Below, in pieces: positions 1 through 11,811 of a DNA stretch of 64,000 bases. The notes beneath the pieces were generated by a model. It did not search any database, had not been told where the DNA came from, and was given only the letters and a program-made list of their open reading frames with translations. Both the position numbers and the translations under genes were made by a program. Source of the DNA: Saposhnikovia divaricata (Eukaryota > Streptophyta > Magnoliopsida > Apiales > Apiaceae); the NCBI GenBank assembly GCA_036435485.1, contig CM071594.1:98359001-98423000 (forward strand), read 5' to 3'. Every line of letters begins with the position of its first letter. Positions within the stretch are counted from its first letter, which is position 1.

Positions 1-1716
1 AGCTGTTTTCTCATGTATTTCAATACAACAAGATTATTGTGGTAATACTTGGCATTTAATTAACTCTTACTTATAGCTTTCAGTCGGTCATTCTTCTTAC
101 ACTGACCAAACATAACTAAAAATATTCGCGGTTTAGAATCTAATAATATTTTGAAACTATAACATCTAATAGATTAATACGAGAAAATTCTATGAATTAT
201 TATATAGCCCGTGGCCCGTGCTTTGCACTGGCTATCATGCTACTTTTTATTGAACTTCTATAATGTGTAATAAATATTAGACTAAAACTAAATATTTAAG
301 TTTAAAAGTGTATAAATGTATACGTTTATAAAAAATGATTGAGACAAGCATAAGGATGGCTTTTACTCAATACTAAGAGATTGTGTAATATGTCTCAAAA
401 TATAGTTTTACATGTACGATCAAATTTTTACAATAAAATCAATGAGTTTAAATACGCCACTATTATATATGGACAATTTTACTAAGATAATTATGTATAT
501 TATACTCAAATGTTCAATTTGATAAAGTTCATTTTACGCAGTTGAAAACTAAATTAATAATTTAACAATTGTAAATATTCATGTGATTGTTATCGTATGA
601 ATATTTATACAAATTTTATGAAATCTAATCAAATTATAAAATATTTGGTTCAAAAAATTGGTATACAGTGTTACAATATAACTAAAAAAAACATTTGATA
701 AATCGAAATCTTATCATTTATCATTTTTTTAATTACAAAAAGTATTTTAATATATACAATTTCGAATGAGAAATTAGTTCAGTGCACGTGCCTCACACTA
801 AAATCAATGTAAGATGATTCAAAAAGTATGATCTTAGAAATAACATTGATGAATAAGCCATTAATATTCGTGTAATCATAGGATTAAAATTTTTGGATTT
901 AAAATCGAACCTAATTTTTAAAAGAGAAACTTAGATATTGGATGATAGTTGTAGGCTAAAAATAGACGGTTGAATTTAAAAGTGTATGTAAATATATATA
1001 AATATATGTGTATGAAAAAAGAAAAACGAGACAACCACACGATTACATGAATGACTTTTACGTAAAATTAAGAGATTTTGTCCAAAACCGTTGCATGTAT
1101 GTAAAATAACAAAGGTTTTTTCAGGCCAAACACTTGTGTGTTGGGTGTTGTATGTTCTCGATCCAGCAACGGCCTAGAAACTGTGGTTGAAATTTTTTAT
1201 TAACGAGATGTTCCCGCTGTGTGAAGTATTCCATACAAAGATTTTATTACCAGTTATACTGATAACATCTATACAACGGTGAACAACTGTTGTGTGATAG
1301 TACTAAAGATGTTGGCTCAATAGATAACGGGAAATTTTTCTTACAAACAACGGTGAAAAACAGATGTCTGACTTGATTTCTGGTGTGGTGAACTTACATA
1401 CACGACTATATTTTACAAATATATTTATGATGTAAAAATCGCATGAGTTTACGACCATTAATATAATAATGCCAAAATGATTACCTATATTACGTTCAGT
1501 TGTTTAAATTGATAAAGTTCAAATAACGTCATTGAAATCTAAATTAACAGTAATCCTGCTATTATAATCGTATAGATATTTATCCAAATTTTATGGAATC
1601 ACGGTACTGCACCAAAACCAGACCACATCTTCACAATAGCCCAGTCCGTTAGCTGCCAAAACAAAAAACAAAACCGTTAACAAATTGCTTTGGAGGATTA
1701 AAGTACATGTAAATAT
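1..1716. other. AT-rich intergenic DNA with diverged direct repeats
   Basis: I see no gene here. The stretch is strongly AT-rich. Two parts resemble each other in the same orientation: about 280-650 and about 955-1606 share, in the same order, a 'tttaaaagtgtat' block, a 'cttttac...taagagatt' block, a 'ttgataaagttca' block and an 'aaattttatg(a/g)aatc' block. This suggests an old duplication or two decayed copies of one repeat. Between 1270 and 1360 the short string 'caacggtgaa' occurs twice, which recalls the subterminal repeats of CACTA transposons, but I see no CACTA terminus. Confidence 0.4.
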
Positions 1717-2434
1717 ATTTTATTAACCTTGTTGTCGGAAACTTGAGGAGTAGCGAAAAAATCGTAGAAATTATGATGCAATACATATTCTTCGAGGTTT
1801 AGTCCAGCTTGGTCATCGAGCTATCCATTTATGGAATGATACAATTTATATCCGATTCTCGTACCAAGTTCGAGATATTGATAGGGATGCGCCTGATTGT
1901 AGGTTGTTACATGTCCGAATTTCTTCCACATGTTTCTGTGAACAACCAATTCTTCTGTTCGTTGAGACATGTCTCTGTTCATCTTTTGTGGGTGACGACC
2001 CCAGTGGTGGAAAAAATACGTGGGTCGAAAACCATCCCAATTGTCATATTGGGCACGCAACTGTGGTACAGTATATTTCTGAAAATCGAGTGGTCGAATA
2101 ACGTGATCCTCTGGATCCATGTCATGTACGATAAAATGTCTCAGAATATAAAGAAGATTCTATCCAGACATTTGATTATGATTTAAAAATGGATAGTTTT
2201 GGTGTTGAGAAAAGCCAAACGGAGGGCTGGGTAAAAACTCTGGGGACCTAAGGGCAATTCAGCGAGATATTCCATTAAGGAATTTTTGGTTGCCGGATTT
2301 TAGAATGGGGAAAGAAGATAATTTGCAAAGGAGAAGAAGACGAGACGGGGGAGAAGAGATAATAGAGCTACCTGTATGAACTATTTACCTCTATTTAAAG
2401 AACAAAGCGTAGAAGGCCGTGCAAGGCACGGGCC
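213..2434. repeat. Pair of GC-rich palindromic motifs in inverted orientation, possible element ends
   Basis: A 20-bp GC-rich motif at 213-232 (GGCCCGTGCTTTGCACTGGC) matches the reverse complement of 2415-2434 at 17 of 20 positions. Both stand out from AT-rich DNA. They may be the ends of a roughly 2.2-kb DNA transposon or a Helitron-like element that contains the coding remnant at 1717-2171. Each motif is itself nearly self-complementary (CCGTGC...GCACGG), so part of the inverted match is automatic. No clear target duplication is visible. Confidence 0.3.
1717..2171 (-). pseudogene. Decayed protein-coding remnant, family unknown
   Basis: One frame reads about 150 codons from an ATG at 2171 with only two stops, one after the third codon (M-S-G-stop) and one near 1820. 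The longest open part is 99 codons (2120-1821). Beyond the second stop the same frame stays open to about 1717 and still looks protein-like. The translation is rich in H, W, Y and charged residues (for example VIRPLDFQKYTVPQL and RPTYFFHHWGRHPQ), which is unlike random translation of the AT-rich surroundings. I do not recognise the family. It lies between the palindromic motifs at 213 and 2415, so it may be cargo or a gene of a decayed element. Confidence 0.35.
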
Positions 2435-3179
2435 TGGATTTGTACGCAACTAATTTTTTTGCAAGGGCTCCAAGAGTTTGATTTTGAGCATCAAATTCTG
2501 TTAATAAAGTAATAATCACCGTAGTAACAATATAACATTATACACTTTGAACCATGAATATAACATAGTAAGGTACTGTGACTATAAAGATATGAGCCTC
2601 AATTCCTTACTAATGACAAAGTAGCTACTGAGATGGGGGTGTATTTTGTTTGTCACCAAGGAAAACAGGAATATACGTCTGAGTATTACAAATTTGTAAA
2701 AAAATAATATGTATAATGGCCATCGAGCTGTAGCAGAATTGTTAGAGAGCAATACTCCTTTAGCTAAGAACTTTATGATTTTAAGTTTTCGTTGCATAAA
2801 AGTACGATCCAACCAAACACTTGTAGAAAAAAACCCAACTCATACCATGGAAATATTAACAATCTGAAAGTAAAAATAACATAATAAATTATTAAATAAT
2901 TGACCATTAAACAAATTTTAGAACAACTCCAGGTAAAAGCAATAGAAAAGGACCAAATGTTTACCGAAATGTTAGCGGTTAAAAAATGGTTTGATCCTTG
3001 TATTCTGTAAGGCCCTGCGAATTAGTGATCAAGATTTTTCTATTAAATATTAAAGAAGCATCACAATCAAACTACAATACTGCAACACTACATTACTGTA
3101 ACAATGATGTAGTCGAATTTCACTCCTATCATTTCCTGGAATGAATTTGCATAGGTATTGATTGTCTGGCTTGACTTTA

Positions 3180-3265
3180 TTAAATTTCCAAATAGTTTGT
3201 TCTCCCACCTTCATCCAACATATCTATTACTTTTGGATGCTTCAGATCAAAGACCCTGATCATAT
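3180..3265 (-). other. Candidate last exon of an unidentified gene
   Basis: On the minus strand a pyrimidine-rich stretch ending TTGTCCTTACAG (3266 and up) looks like a 3' splice site. It is followed by 28 codons ending in TAA at 3180-3182, with the protein-like composition MIRVFDLKHPKVIDMLDEGG and the C-terminus RTNYLEI. An AG acceptor plus an open, charged reading frame is suggestive only; 86 bp is too short to be sure and I do not recognise the protein. Confidence 0.2.
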
Positions 3266-3432
3266 CTGTAAGGACAATAATGAACCCTAGGATACGAGAC
3301 AAAGAAGAACGAACAGCTTTAGATTACAGTGGAAGAGTTGCGCCTGTTTTGAAGATTATGGCAGATATGTAATTTAAAGTTAGCCGGGTTTGTTCTCGTC
3401 ATTTTATACGCAATAAAAGTGGCATGTATAAA

Positions 3433-3492
3433 TGAGAGAGAGGAGAGAGAGAGGAGAGGGAGAGAGAGAGAGAGAGGGGAGAGAGAGGGGGG
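3433..3492. repeat. GA microsatellite
   Basis: About 60 bp of imperfect (GA)n, with GGA and GGGA interruptions. The reading frames that cross it are low-complexity and are not genes. Confidence 0.9.
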
Positions 3493-3762
3493 AATATACA
3501 TTGAAGACGTAAGCAACCTTAGCAGAATCAGAATAACTGGGGAGAGCAAACCCATTCTTGTCAAAGAAAGCTTAGCAGCCCCAATATTGCCTTGTTTAAG
3601 TATGGGCAGATCATTGGGACATTATACATAACTTTGTAGAAACCTATTACTATAATTGATATAGTGGCTACTGTTCGGTGGTCCAAATTACGTGCCTTCA
3701 GGTAACATACAAGACTTCCTTAATCTAAAGTGCATTCAAGGTATAATTTGTATGTGGTTTAT

Positions 3763-4921
3763 TGTTAGGTCCAGAATAACGTAGAAGGGGGTTGAATACA
3801 TTATTTCGAAATATTTGGATTTTTAAAATGTGAAAAATAAGGTCAACAACTGAATCGAGATAACACAATCAATTCGGGAAAATATCTTTGGATTGATAAA
3901 AAACCGAGGGGTGTTAAAACTTCTAATCCAATGGATTAGTTTCAAAACCAGAACACTCCTAAGGATAGTTTAGGCACGAGGACCTTCTACCCGACACTTC
4001 CTGAAAGTGGGCTAAGCCGGCTTCCCTACTAGATGGACTGTCTAGCAACTTACAAAGAGAAGATATAAGAGAGAGAAGAGAAAGTTGTGTGTTGAGGTGT
4101 GTTTTGAAATGAAATACAACAGGCCTATTTATAGGCTATAGAAAGTCACTATGATGTACTATTCTAACAACTCCAGTGAGCCTCACCTGCATAGTAACCA
4201 CTATTTCAACAACTAAAACCGTGTCTGCTGAATTTTTTACGTGGGCCCCACCTGCATAGTAACCACTATTTACATAGTAACTACTATTTGCATGGTAACT
4301 ACTATTTGCACAGTTAACCACAATTTGCACAGTATCACTATTTGATTTTTTATATCTCTTGGGCTTCTCTCTTCTGTTTATTCTGCTATTTTAATTCATC
4401 TCAGAAAATAATCCAAGTACCAGATTAATTTAATTATTTTGTTATAAATAATTAATTATTCTGTTACTTATTTAATTTTCAGAGTAAATTAATTTTTGAC
4501 AATACCTTGAGATATTATGTCTGTCCTTGATCGTCAATAGGTTTTGGTAATTCTTTCTGTGAATTAATGTGTTGATCATTCTCGTATGTGCTGACACTTA
4601 GTGCACTGGTCTGGTTCACAAGTGACTAGCACTGATCTTGATCTTCACACCTTCGTTACATTCCAATTGATTAGCCTGCAGCAGTATCTTCAAATAATAT
4701 AAATACATGGAATCTTTTGGCCCTTCAACTGAATCATCTGTACATCTTATTCAGTCACTGAGGCTTGATCATGTTAATGAACTTCTTTCAGCAACTTGAT
4801 CCTTGTCGGTGCTTGTTCTTTAAATTTCACGATCTCTATATAGAGTTAATATTATTTATGTTTTATCCTAGTTGAGTTATATATGTCCTTTATTACATAT
4901 TACATTACATTATGCTTTACA
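3763..4921 (-). repeat. LTR of SIRE-B1 (3' LTR, divergent subtype)
   Basis: It starts TGTTAGGTCC and ends GCTTTACA on the plus strand, so it has TG...CA ends in either reading. It shares blocks with the LTRs at 14253, 31703 and 39246, such as 'cttctaatccaatggatta' and 'ggcacgaggaccttctac'. Its first 150 bp are very different from those copies. At 4148-4342 it carries a dense run of ACTATT and ATAGTAAC units, the family's own microrepeat. Confidence 0.85.
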
Positions 4922-4935
4922 ATCTCCCCCTTTTT
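4922..4935 (-). promoter_or_regulatory. Polypurine tract of SIRE-B1
   Basis: On the minus strand this reads CAAAAAGGGGGAGAT, directly next to the 3' LTR. It would prime plus-strand DNA synthesis. The same GGGGGAGAT sits beside the 3' LTRs of SIRE-A1, SIRE-A2 and SIRE-B2. The region 4936-5172 between it and the third-ORF stop has no gene. Confidence 0.8.
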
Positions 4936-5172
4936 GATTGTTAGGGTTTGACAGGCAAATTCCTAGAGGATAACTCAACTGATACAATAACAAAAATATA
5001 AAGTTCAAAGATAAATAATATTAAAGTGCATTCTGGATCATATAAATACATGATCCAGATTTCTAAAAATAACCAAGTGCAAGAAAATTGTTCCTTTAGA
5101 CTGAACAAATCTTCAAGTTTGCCTTTGCTTTCTTTCCACATAGCACTAATACTCCCATTAGCTTTTCCTTTC

Positions 5173-5462
5173 CTAAAATAAAGTTAATTCCGTGTCAACA
5201 ACCTTTTCCTTGCCCTTATGCCTAGTAGATTTTTCTTGGTCATCCACCTTCTCCCCCTCAGTTGGGTTATCCTCCAGAGTAGTAGGATGTGGAGTTGGTA
5301 AATTAGACGAAGATGGCTTTACCAAGGAGTTGATTGTATCATTTAACTGGGTTGCCATGGTATTCAATTGAACCTGGAATACATCATGTTGAATAAGTTG
5401 CAAATTTTTTATTTCTGCAATGGACTTATATTTGACAACTCTTTCTCCATTGTTTGGACCCG
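5173..5462 (-). pseudogene. Third ORF of SIRE-B1, C-terminal part
   Basis: This is the end of the third ORF, separated from the rest by TEK-C1. The open part (5403-5173) reads LIQHDVFQVQLNTMATQLN and then a Ser/Pro/Lys-rich tail with DDQEKSTR. The same tail occurs in SIRE-B2 at 42012-41830, with a slightly different end. A heptad-like pattern in the first 30 residues suggests a short coiled coil. Function unknown; see the entry at 46174-50628. Confidence 0.7.
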
Positions 5463-5467
5463 TGTAA

Positions 5468-8400
5468 TGTAACGCCCCGACTACCCACTAATAAACATAT
5501 ACTTTATATAATAAAATACTCACAACCCCCTGAATAATTATATAGATATAGATATGACAACCTCAAAACCTTTTTAGATATATAATAAAACCATGATTTC
5601 ACTATATATATATTTATATATATATATTTTAAAAAAACTGTCTGAGAATTTTAGAAAATAGAACTCAATGCACACACAACTCTTATCAATTAAGCTTGCT
5701 CTCTTTTATTGAAATTGGTTAGATAAATAAATAAACTTTGATACAGAGAAATTTTAGAAAATTTCGGCATGAAGTATTCGTAATACGGACTATCCACCTG
5801 TATTTTGAACCAAATTTCATTAAAAAAATGACAATTCCAACTATTTAAGAAAACCAGCACATGTTCAACCTGTCCTAACCGATCAGGTGAACCATACTAC
5901 TATGCCCTCTCGATCAAGGAACAAGATCGGGGCACCACAAATCAAAACTAAATACATAACACTGATAACCAGACATTAAGACATAATACAACACCCCACT
6001 CCTAACCCGGATCTCTAGCAGGTAGTGGTATGAAACAAGCAGCTACTAACTAAGATATTAGATTACAACACTAAAACCTTAATTAAAAGCTACATACACT
6101 CCACAATATAATTACAACTAACTGGCACTATTATACAAATCTTGACTGCTATCCAAAAGTCCAACCTTTTACCAGAGCAAAACTAGTATGTCTACAGTCC
6201 ACAACAAGTTCTTCTCCTGATATAGCTCCTAAGTCGTATCCATCTCTTCTTTAACTGAAAAAGGGTTAGAATCAATAGCAAGGAGTGAGCCAAATGCTCA
6301 GCAAGTGATAATGATGGAAATAAAGAATCCACAACTGTATACTGAATACAACAATATAAATGTGCCAAAGAATACTCAGGATGCTCTGATTTTAATTCAC
6401 AATCTCAAGATAAGACTGTCTGACAATACCTTATTCTATTTATGACATTTTAAAATCATCCCTTAAAAATTTCTAAAAATCTTTTCATTTGATAAATAAA
6501 ACAATTAATTCTCTTTTTAAATTAATTTCATTTTTAAAACATTTAAATTTGATTGCAGGTTTCTTCTGACTTCGAACAATACGGGTGATCAGCCACGTAA
6601 AGTCCCCATTCCTTTGAAATTGGGTTCCCAATTAGGCAACACATTGGCCTTTAATGCTGGACTAGGGGGACCACCCCTAGCCACTTACGCTAAATAAAAA
6701 GTGTTGGACTAGGGAACCATCCCTAGCCTCTTACGCTTCTCCAATCTATAAAACCTTTAAAAACTTTTAAAACATTTCACTTTTCAGTCCTTTATACTCA
6801 CTTATAACAGATCAGCCCAGTATAAGGAATTTTAAAACATTTTTAAATAAATAAGCCATTTTAATTTGCATTTATAAAAGATTAGAGGCCAGGGAAACGT
6901 TCAGCAATAATTGCATAAAGTTTTCAAGGTAGGAATTCAAGTGTGGTTAAAATGTATTTAAGAATATGGTTTTTGTCAAGCACATAATAATATTAGGAGG
7001 CGATATGAAAGAAATGTTTAATCAACTCGGGTAGGTTTCAGAAAAACAGGATTAAATCAGATAAAAGTTCACGAGCTAATGAGGAATAAAGTAAATGTTA
7101 AGGTTCTAGAATTAAGGTTCCAGGGAATTATAAGTAGGAATTTATTTGGGTAATTTAGAAATTAAGTGTAAATAAAGGGTTTGTGACAGAGCAAGGCATA
7201 AATTATGAATTAAGGTTTATAGTTTAACAGGAATTAGTGTGACAGCAGGGTACAGAAAGTTTAAACAATTATTCATGGCATCAACGATAAGGTACAAGGG
7301 TTTAAACAATAATTCATACAGATAAATAACAGGGTACAAGAGGTAAGCAACAATTTATAAGGAATAAACAGCAAGATAAGAATTAAATCACAATTTATAA
7401 CCAATTCAGGAAATCCGAACTTTAACATAAGGTTCGAATCACTTGCCTTAACCAAGTACTTTCACGCTCATCACTTAGCTCAAAAACCCTCAGCCTTTGC
7501 CTTTCCCTTATTGCTTGAGTCTACGTCCTTCAAAATCTACACATATAAAAACACTATTTCAGAGTTCTATTAAATATTCGACGTTCCTCTTTGAACGTCT
7601 AACCTTAATCCACCCTTGCGATAATCCCTAAATTTATTCATTTTAATCATATAATATTAACCCCTGACCACTGACATAAGATTAAATAAATTTATAATTA
7701 GAACTGAGAAGCATTTAATAGGTAATCACATAAATAAAATATAGTCCAAATACCACTTCAATTTATAAATACATACAAATTTACATATACTCAAGAAAAT
7801 ACAATTAAGATTTTTAGAAAATTTTGACGGCATCCCCTTTATACGGGTGACTGCCAGTCGGAACATAACCGACACAACCAACCAAAAACCTCCACATATT
7901 CCAATAAAATTTATAACCAAAACTAGTACTAAATAATTTAATTTATCCTTACTCAAATCCGGATAATCCGATACATATTGAATAAATTATACGAATCCGA
8001 TATACAACTCATAACTTACAATTACAAAATTGCAATTAAAATAATAACATAGAACCATGAATGATATAGATTTGATCACTGCAATAAAAAACAGAATCAT
8101 ATAAAAACATAGGCCAACTATAACCAAACTGTAACCACAAGAATTCCCGGACTGCTAGCAATTATCACAACAATATACACACTCGCAGACACATAACAAC
8201 AGGGGAAGGGGAAACGGACCACGAGAGAGGGAAAACAGACGAATGGGGAGAGATCAGTCACCATTCTTACATGATTAACACACTCAAAACCATACACAAA
8301 CCCCTGCTGTTTTGAAAACACCTAAACACCCCACACACACGATTTTCACATAACTACACACATATTACCACAACAAGAGAGGGGAGGAAGAAAAGCTGTC

Positions 8401-9213
8401 AACACTCGCACACGCAGGCCACACCCATCACCCACACCACTCCACCACCATGCAAACAACACCCAAAAGCAAAAACGAAGGTGCAAGGCAGAGGGGAGAA
8501 ACGCGAGAATATGAGAGATGGGGAAGAGAGACAATACCGTGAGAGATACACGGGAGAGAGGAGAGATTGTTTTAGAAGTTTTCAGAATATTTGAGAGAGA
8601 GAGGTTGAAAAATATCGGGGGAAAACTGATTAGGGATTTGTGGTTATATTAGATTTGGGGAAAATAAAATGGTTTAAAAGCTAGAAACATTTAACTCTTA
8701 ACACTTAAAATTCCATCTCGTAAAATAGAAATTAAATAAGTAGCTACCTGAAAAATCAAATTTTTATTTTTAAATCGTAGAGAATGAAATTATCTACCTC
8801 CCCATATTTTTAAAATATTTTTAGGATCGAAAACGAATTAAATATGGATTTTACAAAATTAAATCGATAGGAATCAATTAAATTCATAAAATCAATTTAA
8901 AATCCTTACATATCAAAATAAATCCGTCTAATATTTTTAAAACTCAAATAAACTAATAAAGTTAATAATACAAAAGATTTCATGATTTTTACTAATCCCG
9001 ATGATTTTATAAAATTCTCAGAAGATAAATAACTCATGATTTAAATATAATTTATTCACCAAAAATACAATTAAAATACATAGACTTACACGACACATAA
9101 AAATCATCAAATAAACCCACAAAAACGATATCACAGATATTTTACCTCCTCAAAAATATTTACATTTAATACTAAATAAATAATTATAATCCCAATTTTT
9201 TTAAGACGTTATA
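5468..9213 (-). mobile_element. TEK-C1: 3.7-kb solo LTR of a Ty3/gypsy-type element
   Basis: The insertion starts TGTAACGCCCCGACT and ends GACGTTATA, and is flanked on both sides by TGTAA (5463-5467 and 9214-9218). It splits an ORF that is continuous in SIRE-B2 (around 42110), which proves it is an insertion. On the minus strand it ends ...CGGGGCGTTACA, a form usual for plant chromovirus LTRs. It contains no gag, pol or primer site, so it is best read as a solo LTR. A related copy starts at 61850. Inside are no genes, only AT-rich blocks and a CA/GA-rich block near 8200-8560. Confidence 0.75.
6655..6737. repeat. Two-unit tandem repeat in TEK-C1
   Basis: Two units of about 41 bp share 'ggactagg..accacccctagcc' and 'cttacgct'. 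TEK-C2 has the same pair at about 62813-62888 with shorter units. TEK-F1 has a related 'agcgtaagaggct' motif near 22856, which links the TEK-C and TEK-F LTRs as relatives. Boundaries are approximate. Confidence 0.7.
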
Positions 9214-9218
9214 TGTAA

Positions 9219-11008
9219 GGAGTCTGCTGTATTCCTTTATGGTTACAGGTGCATGTGGTTGAGTAGATTGCTCACTCATACGTTCTGCATGTGTTTCACT
9301 CAACACTCTATATTCACTCGGTTTAGTGGTTTGGGTTACACTTACATGTTCTGTTCGTGTTTCTCTCCACTCTCCTCCAGAGCTTCCACCGATATGTGTA
9401 CCTGCAAATGAAATCATCCTAGCCCCTTTTTCAGAGGTCACGGATGGTGCAATGAAAGTTCGTGAGCTTCCGTCCTCGCGTGAAGCGAGTTGTCGACCAC
9501 TGGTAAAGAGTGGTAAATCTCGAAAGAGATCCAGCGATTTTCCCTCTGGGAGGTTAAACTTGAATAGATTAAATGGCACAAAACCCAAGTTTCCCTCGTA
9601 CGTTTGTGAAGACACTTGGTTCATAAAAGAACCTCCTATTGATGGATCTTTCCGTAAAATGGAAGATTCACCAGCAGTTATTGAGGTAGGTAATTCCACC
9701 TCGGATGCCTGTGAAGGCATTTGATCTTTAGAAAGATCATCAACCACTCTTATGTTCCGTGAAATGGAACTCAAGATAGTTGCTTCCGTCAATTCAGCCT
9801 TATTTACATTTTCACTCATTGGATAAGAAAGAATTGTTTCACTAACAGTTGCCGTTACCTCAGGTCAATTGGGTTTACTCCGTTTAGAATGAGGTAGAGC
9901 GGCTGATGTAACTAACTCCATATGTGGTGCTGCTGAGGCACTATCTCCCTGAATAATGTGGATGACTAGTCGTTTAAGTGACAATTGAGGTGTAGGAGTT
10001 TGTTCTGTTTGTGTTTGTATTTATAGAATGGGCTCTTCGACTTGTGTTAGAGTCGGTGGGATTTCCTGCTCTTGGTCGGGTAAGATGGCCACTAGGGGCT
10101 GTAGGAACTGTATTTCCTGTGATACAATAGGGAATATAGAGGTTGAGATAGCAGGGATTGAAATATTACCTTGTCGTATACCTGCTCTCACTGGTCTTGG
10201 TAACAACGGAAGTGGGACAGTCTTTAGATATTCAGTTAGGACTGTAGGCACATCCGTATAGTTCTTTTTGCTTATGTAATAAATTACATTCGTCTTCATG
10301 TTAGAATATTCCACCTTTCGACCATTTTCCGAGTGTACTCTATCTTCATCATTCAAAAAATCATTTAATATTAGCTGTAGAAACCTTGGATATAGACATT
10401 TGACGTTTTGAGTCTAAACATCTCTTGTTCCCAAGTGTTTCATCTTTAAAATAATTTGACCAAGCACTATTTTTCCAAAATTAATCCTCAAATTATTGGC
10501 AACCGCATACCCTATTTTTTGAATAAATTCAGGTATCCGATCTAGATTCGTTATATATGAGGAAAAACATGGCCAAGAATGTGAAAGAAGAAATTCCAGT
10601 ACTGGGTTAGAAATGTTTTAGAGATATTACCAGTATTGAAATTGCCATCTTGGTACCTTATAAAACGAAAGAACATTTCAATCTGTTCAGGTGTAGGATC
10701 AGAAACGAAATTTTCCATAAGAAAATGAAGAATTCGATTAACATCTCTTCAGTGACCCTAATCGACCTACCAAACAGTCGATATGTGAATGCACACCCGT
10801 CCTATCCAGAAGTGTTAACCGCACTGCAATATAGTTCACGTAATGCATCATGGTTAAGCTGCACTGGTGTAACTTAAGCATAGCGAATTAATGAATGTTC
10901 ATTCAGAAATTGTGCCCAAGCCCGAAATTGCTCATCATAGATTGTTTCGATTTGCTGAATGGAAGTAGGATTAGCTTTAGCAATAACAAAACTTCCCTGC
11001 AATGCCAT
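9219..11008 (-). pseudogene. Third ORF of SIRE-B1, N-terminal and middle part
   Basis: It begins at the ATG at 11008 (M-A-L-Q-G-S-F) and is broken by several stops and shifts. The recognisable open pieces are 10356-10021 and 9819-9219. The middle is Ser/Thr/Glu-rich. The open parts align along their whole length with SIRE-B2 (43908-41830). The N-terminal region (HSLIRYA, VTPV) corresponds in place and pattern to the N-terminal domain of the SIRE-A1 third ORF, though similarity is weak. Product unknown. Confidence 0.6.
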
Positions 11009-11699
11009 TTTCAAAACTTTGAGGAAATTCAAATACAAGGGTCAGTTTTTATAAAGGATGATGTATCATACTAATGTGGAGTTAAGGCTCGCTTAGCAAG
11101 CCCAACAACAAGAATATGAAATCTGATATAAAAACCACCAGCTAGATTGAGAGATCTTTCCGATCAAAGCTCGAAATATTCAGCAATTGTGTGTATATGC
11201 TCTGTATATCTGAAAAATGATGATGTTAAACACAAACAAAAACTCATCATTTATAAGGTTTCAAGGTTCAGTGGGTTAGGTGAAATAGTGACAGGTTTTG
11301 TTTAAAGAATTCAAACTCTCTACAACAAGTGGTAAATTGGCAACCATGTTAGGTAGCCACATTTCATGAATTCAACAATGGAGGCTAACATCTTATCACC
11401 GAAACCTGTCAGCCGACCTATCAGCCTATACACATATACACATATTTAATACTTCTAATTATTATGGATTTAAATATAATCACGCAGTAAATTAAGAATT
11501 AATCCACAATAACAAACCTATAATTAAATAGACATAAAATTAACAAAATATCATTAACTGATATATGTCAATAAAATATTTATTTAGTTATACTACATTG
11601 ATATCTCGAGAATAATCATGCAGATAATCAAATAAAACAAACAAAATCCAGAGAATGAAATTCACTGGCTGCAACAAATTGAACAGACATTTTAAAAGA
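11009..11699 (-). other. Noncoding spacer between pol end and third ORF of SIRE-B1
   Basis: About 690 bp without a gene. It matches the equivalent spacer of SIRE-B2 (43909-44533), including 'atcttatcaccga(a/g)acct' and 'aaaattaacaaaatatcatta'. A promoter or splice signal for the third ORF could lie here, but I see none that I can defend. Confidence 0.5.
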
Positions 11700-11800
11700 T
11701 CATGTGAAATTTAACATACCAAGCTCACTTACCAACCAGTCATATGCCTAGAACAACCACTGTCCAGATACCAAAGATTCTTTCGGTTTCCCTGCACACA
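11700..11800 (-). pseudogene. pol: pol remnant of SIRE-B1 (protease start fused to RNase H end)
   Basis: The minus strand reads NRKNLWYLDSGCSRHM, the start of pol with the protease DSG motif, and then jumps to LVSELGMLNFT-stop (11702-11700), the last residues of RNase H in SIRE-B2 (44534). Everything between, about 1,000 codons of protease, integrase, RT and RNase H, is gone. The join near 11737 falls in a 2-base overlap (CC), consistent with template switching or end joining. Confidence 0.75.
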
Positions 11801-11811
11801 TCAAAACAAAA

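Larger units (their letters stand above)
2435..3762. other. Intergenic sequence, no gene recognised
   Basis: AT-rich sequence with a GA microsatellite and a possible short exon remnant (separate entries). On the minus strand around 3530-3610 a short open stretch reads NDLPILKQGNIGAAKLSLTR, which looks protein-like but has an upstream stop and runs into the microsatellite. Together with the candidate exon at 3180-3265 it could belong to a broken host gene on the minus strand. No family is recognised. Confidence 0.3.

Noticed and set aside
1120..1400. CACTA transposon end
   Set aside because: 'caacggtgaa' units recall CACTA subterminal repeats, but no CACTA terminus or 3-bp target repeat is visible.
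3319..3631. Overlapping reading frames across the GA microsatellite on both strands
   Set aside because: Low-complexity Arg/Glu/Gly or Leu/Ser runs that come from the repeat, with no conserved sequence outside it.
4136..4330. Frame on the minus strand in the SIRE-B1 LTR with repeated Asn/Ser/Tyr
   Set aside because: It is the translation of the LTR microrepeat, and is not kept in the other LTR copies.
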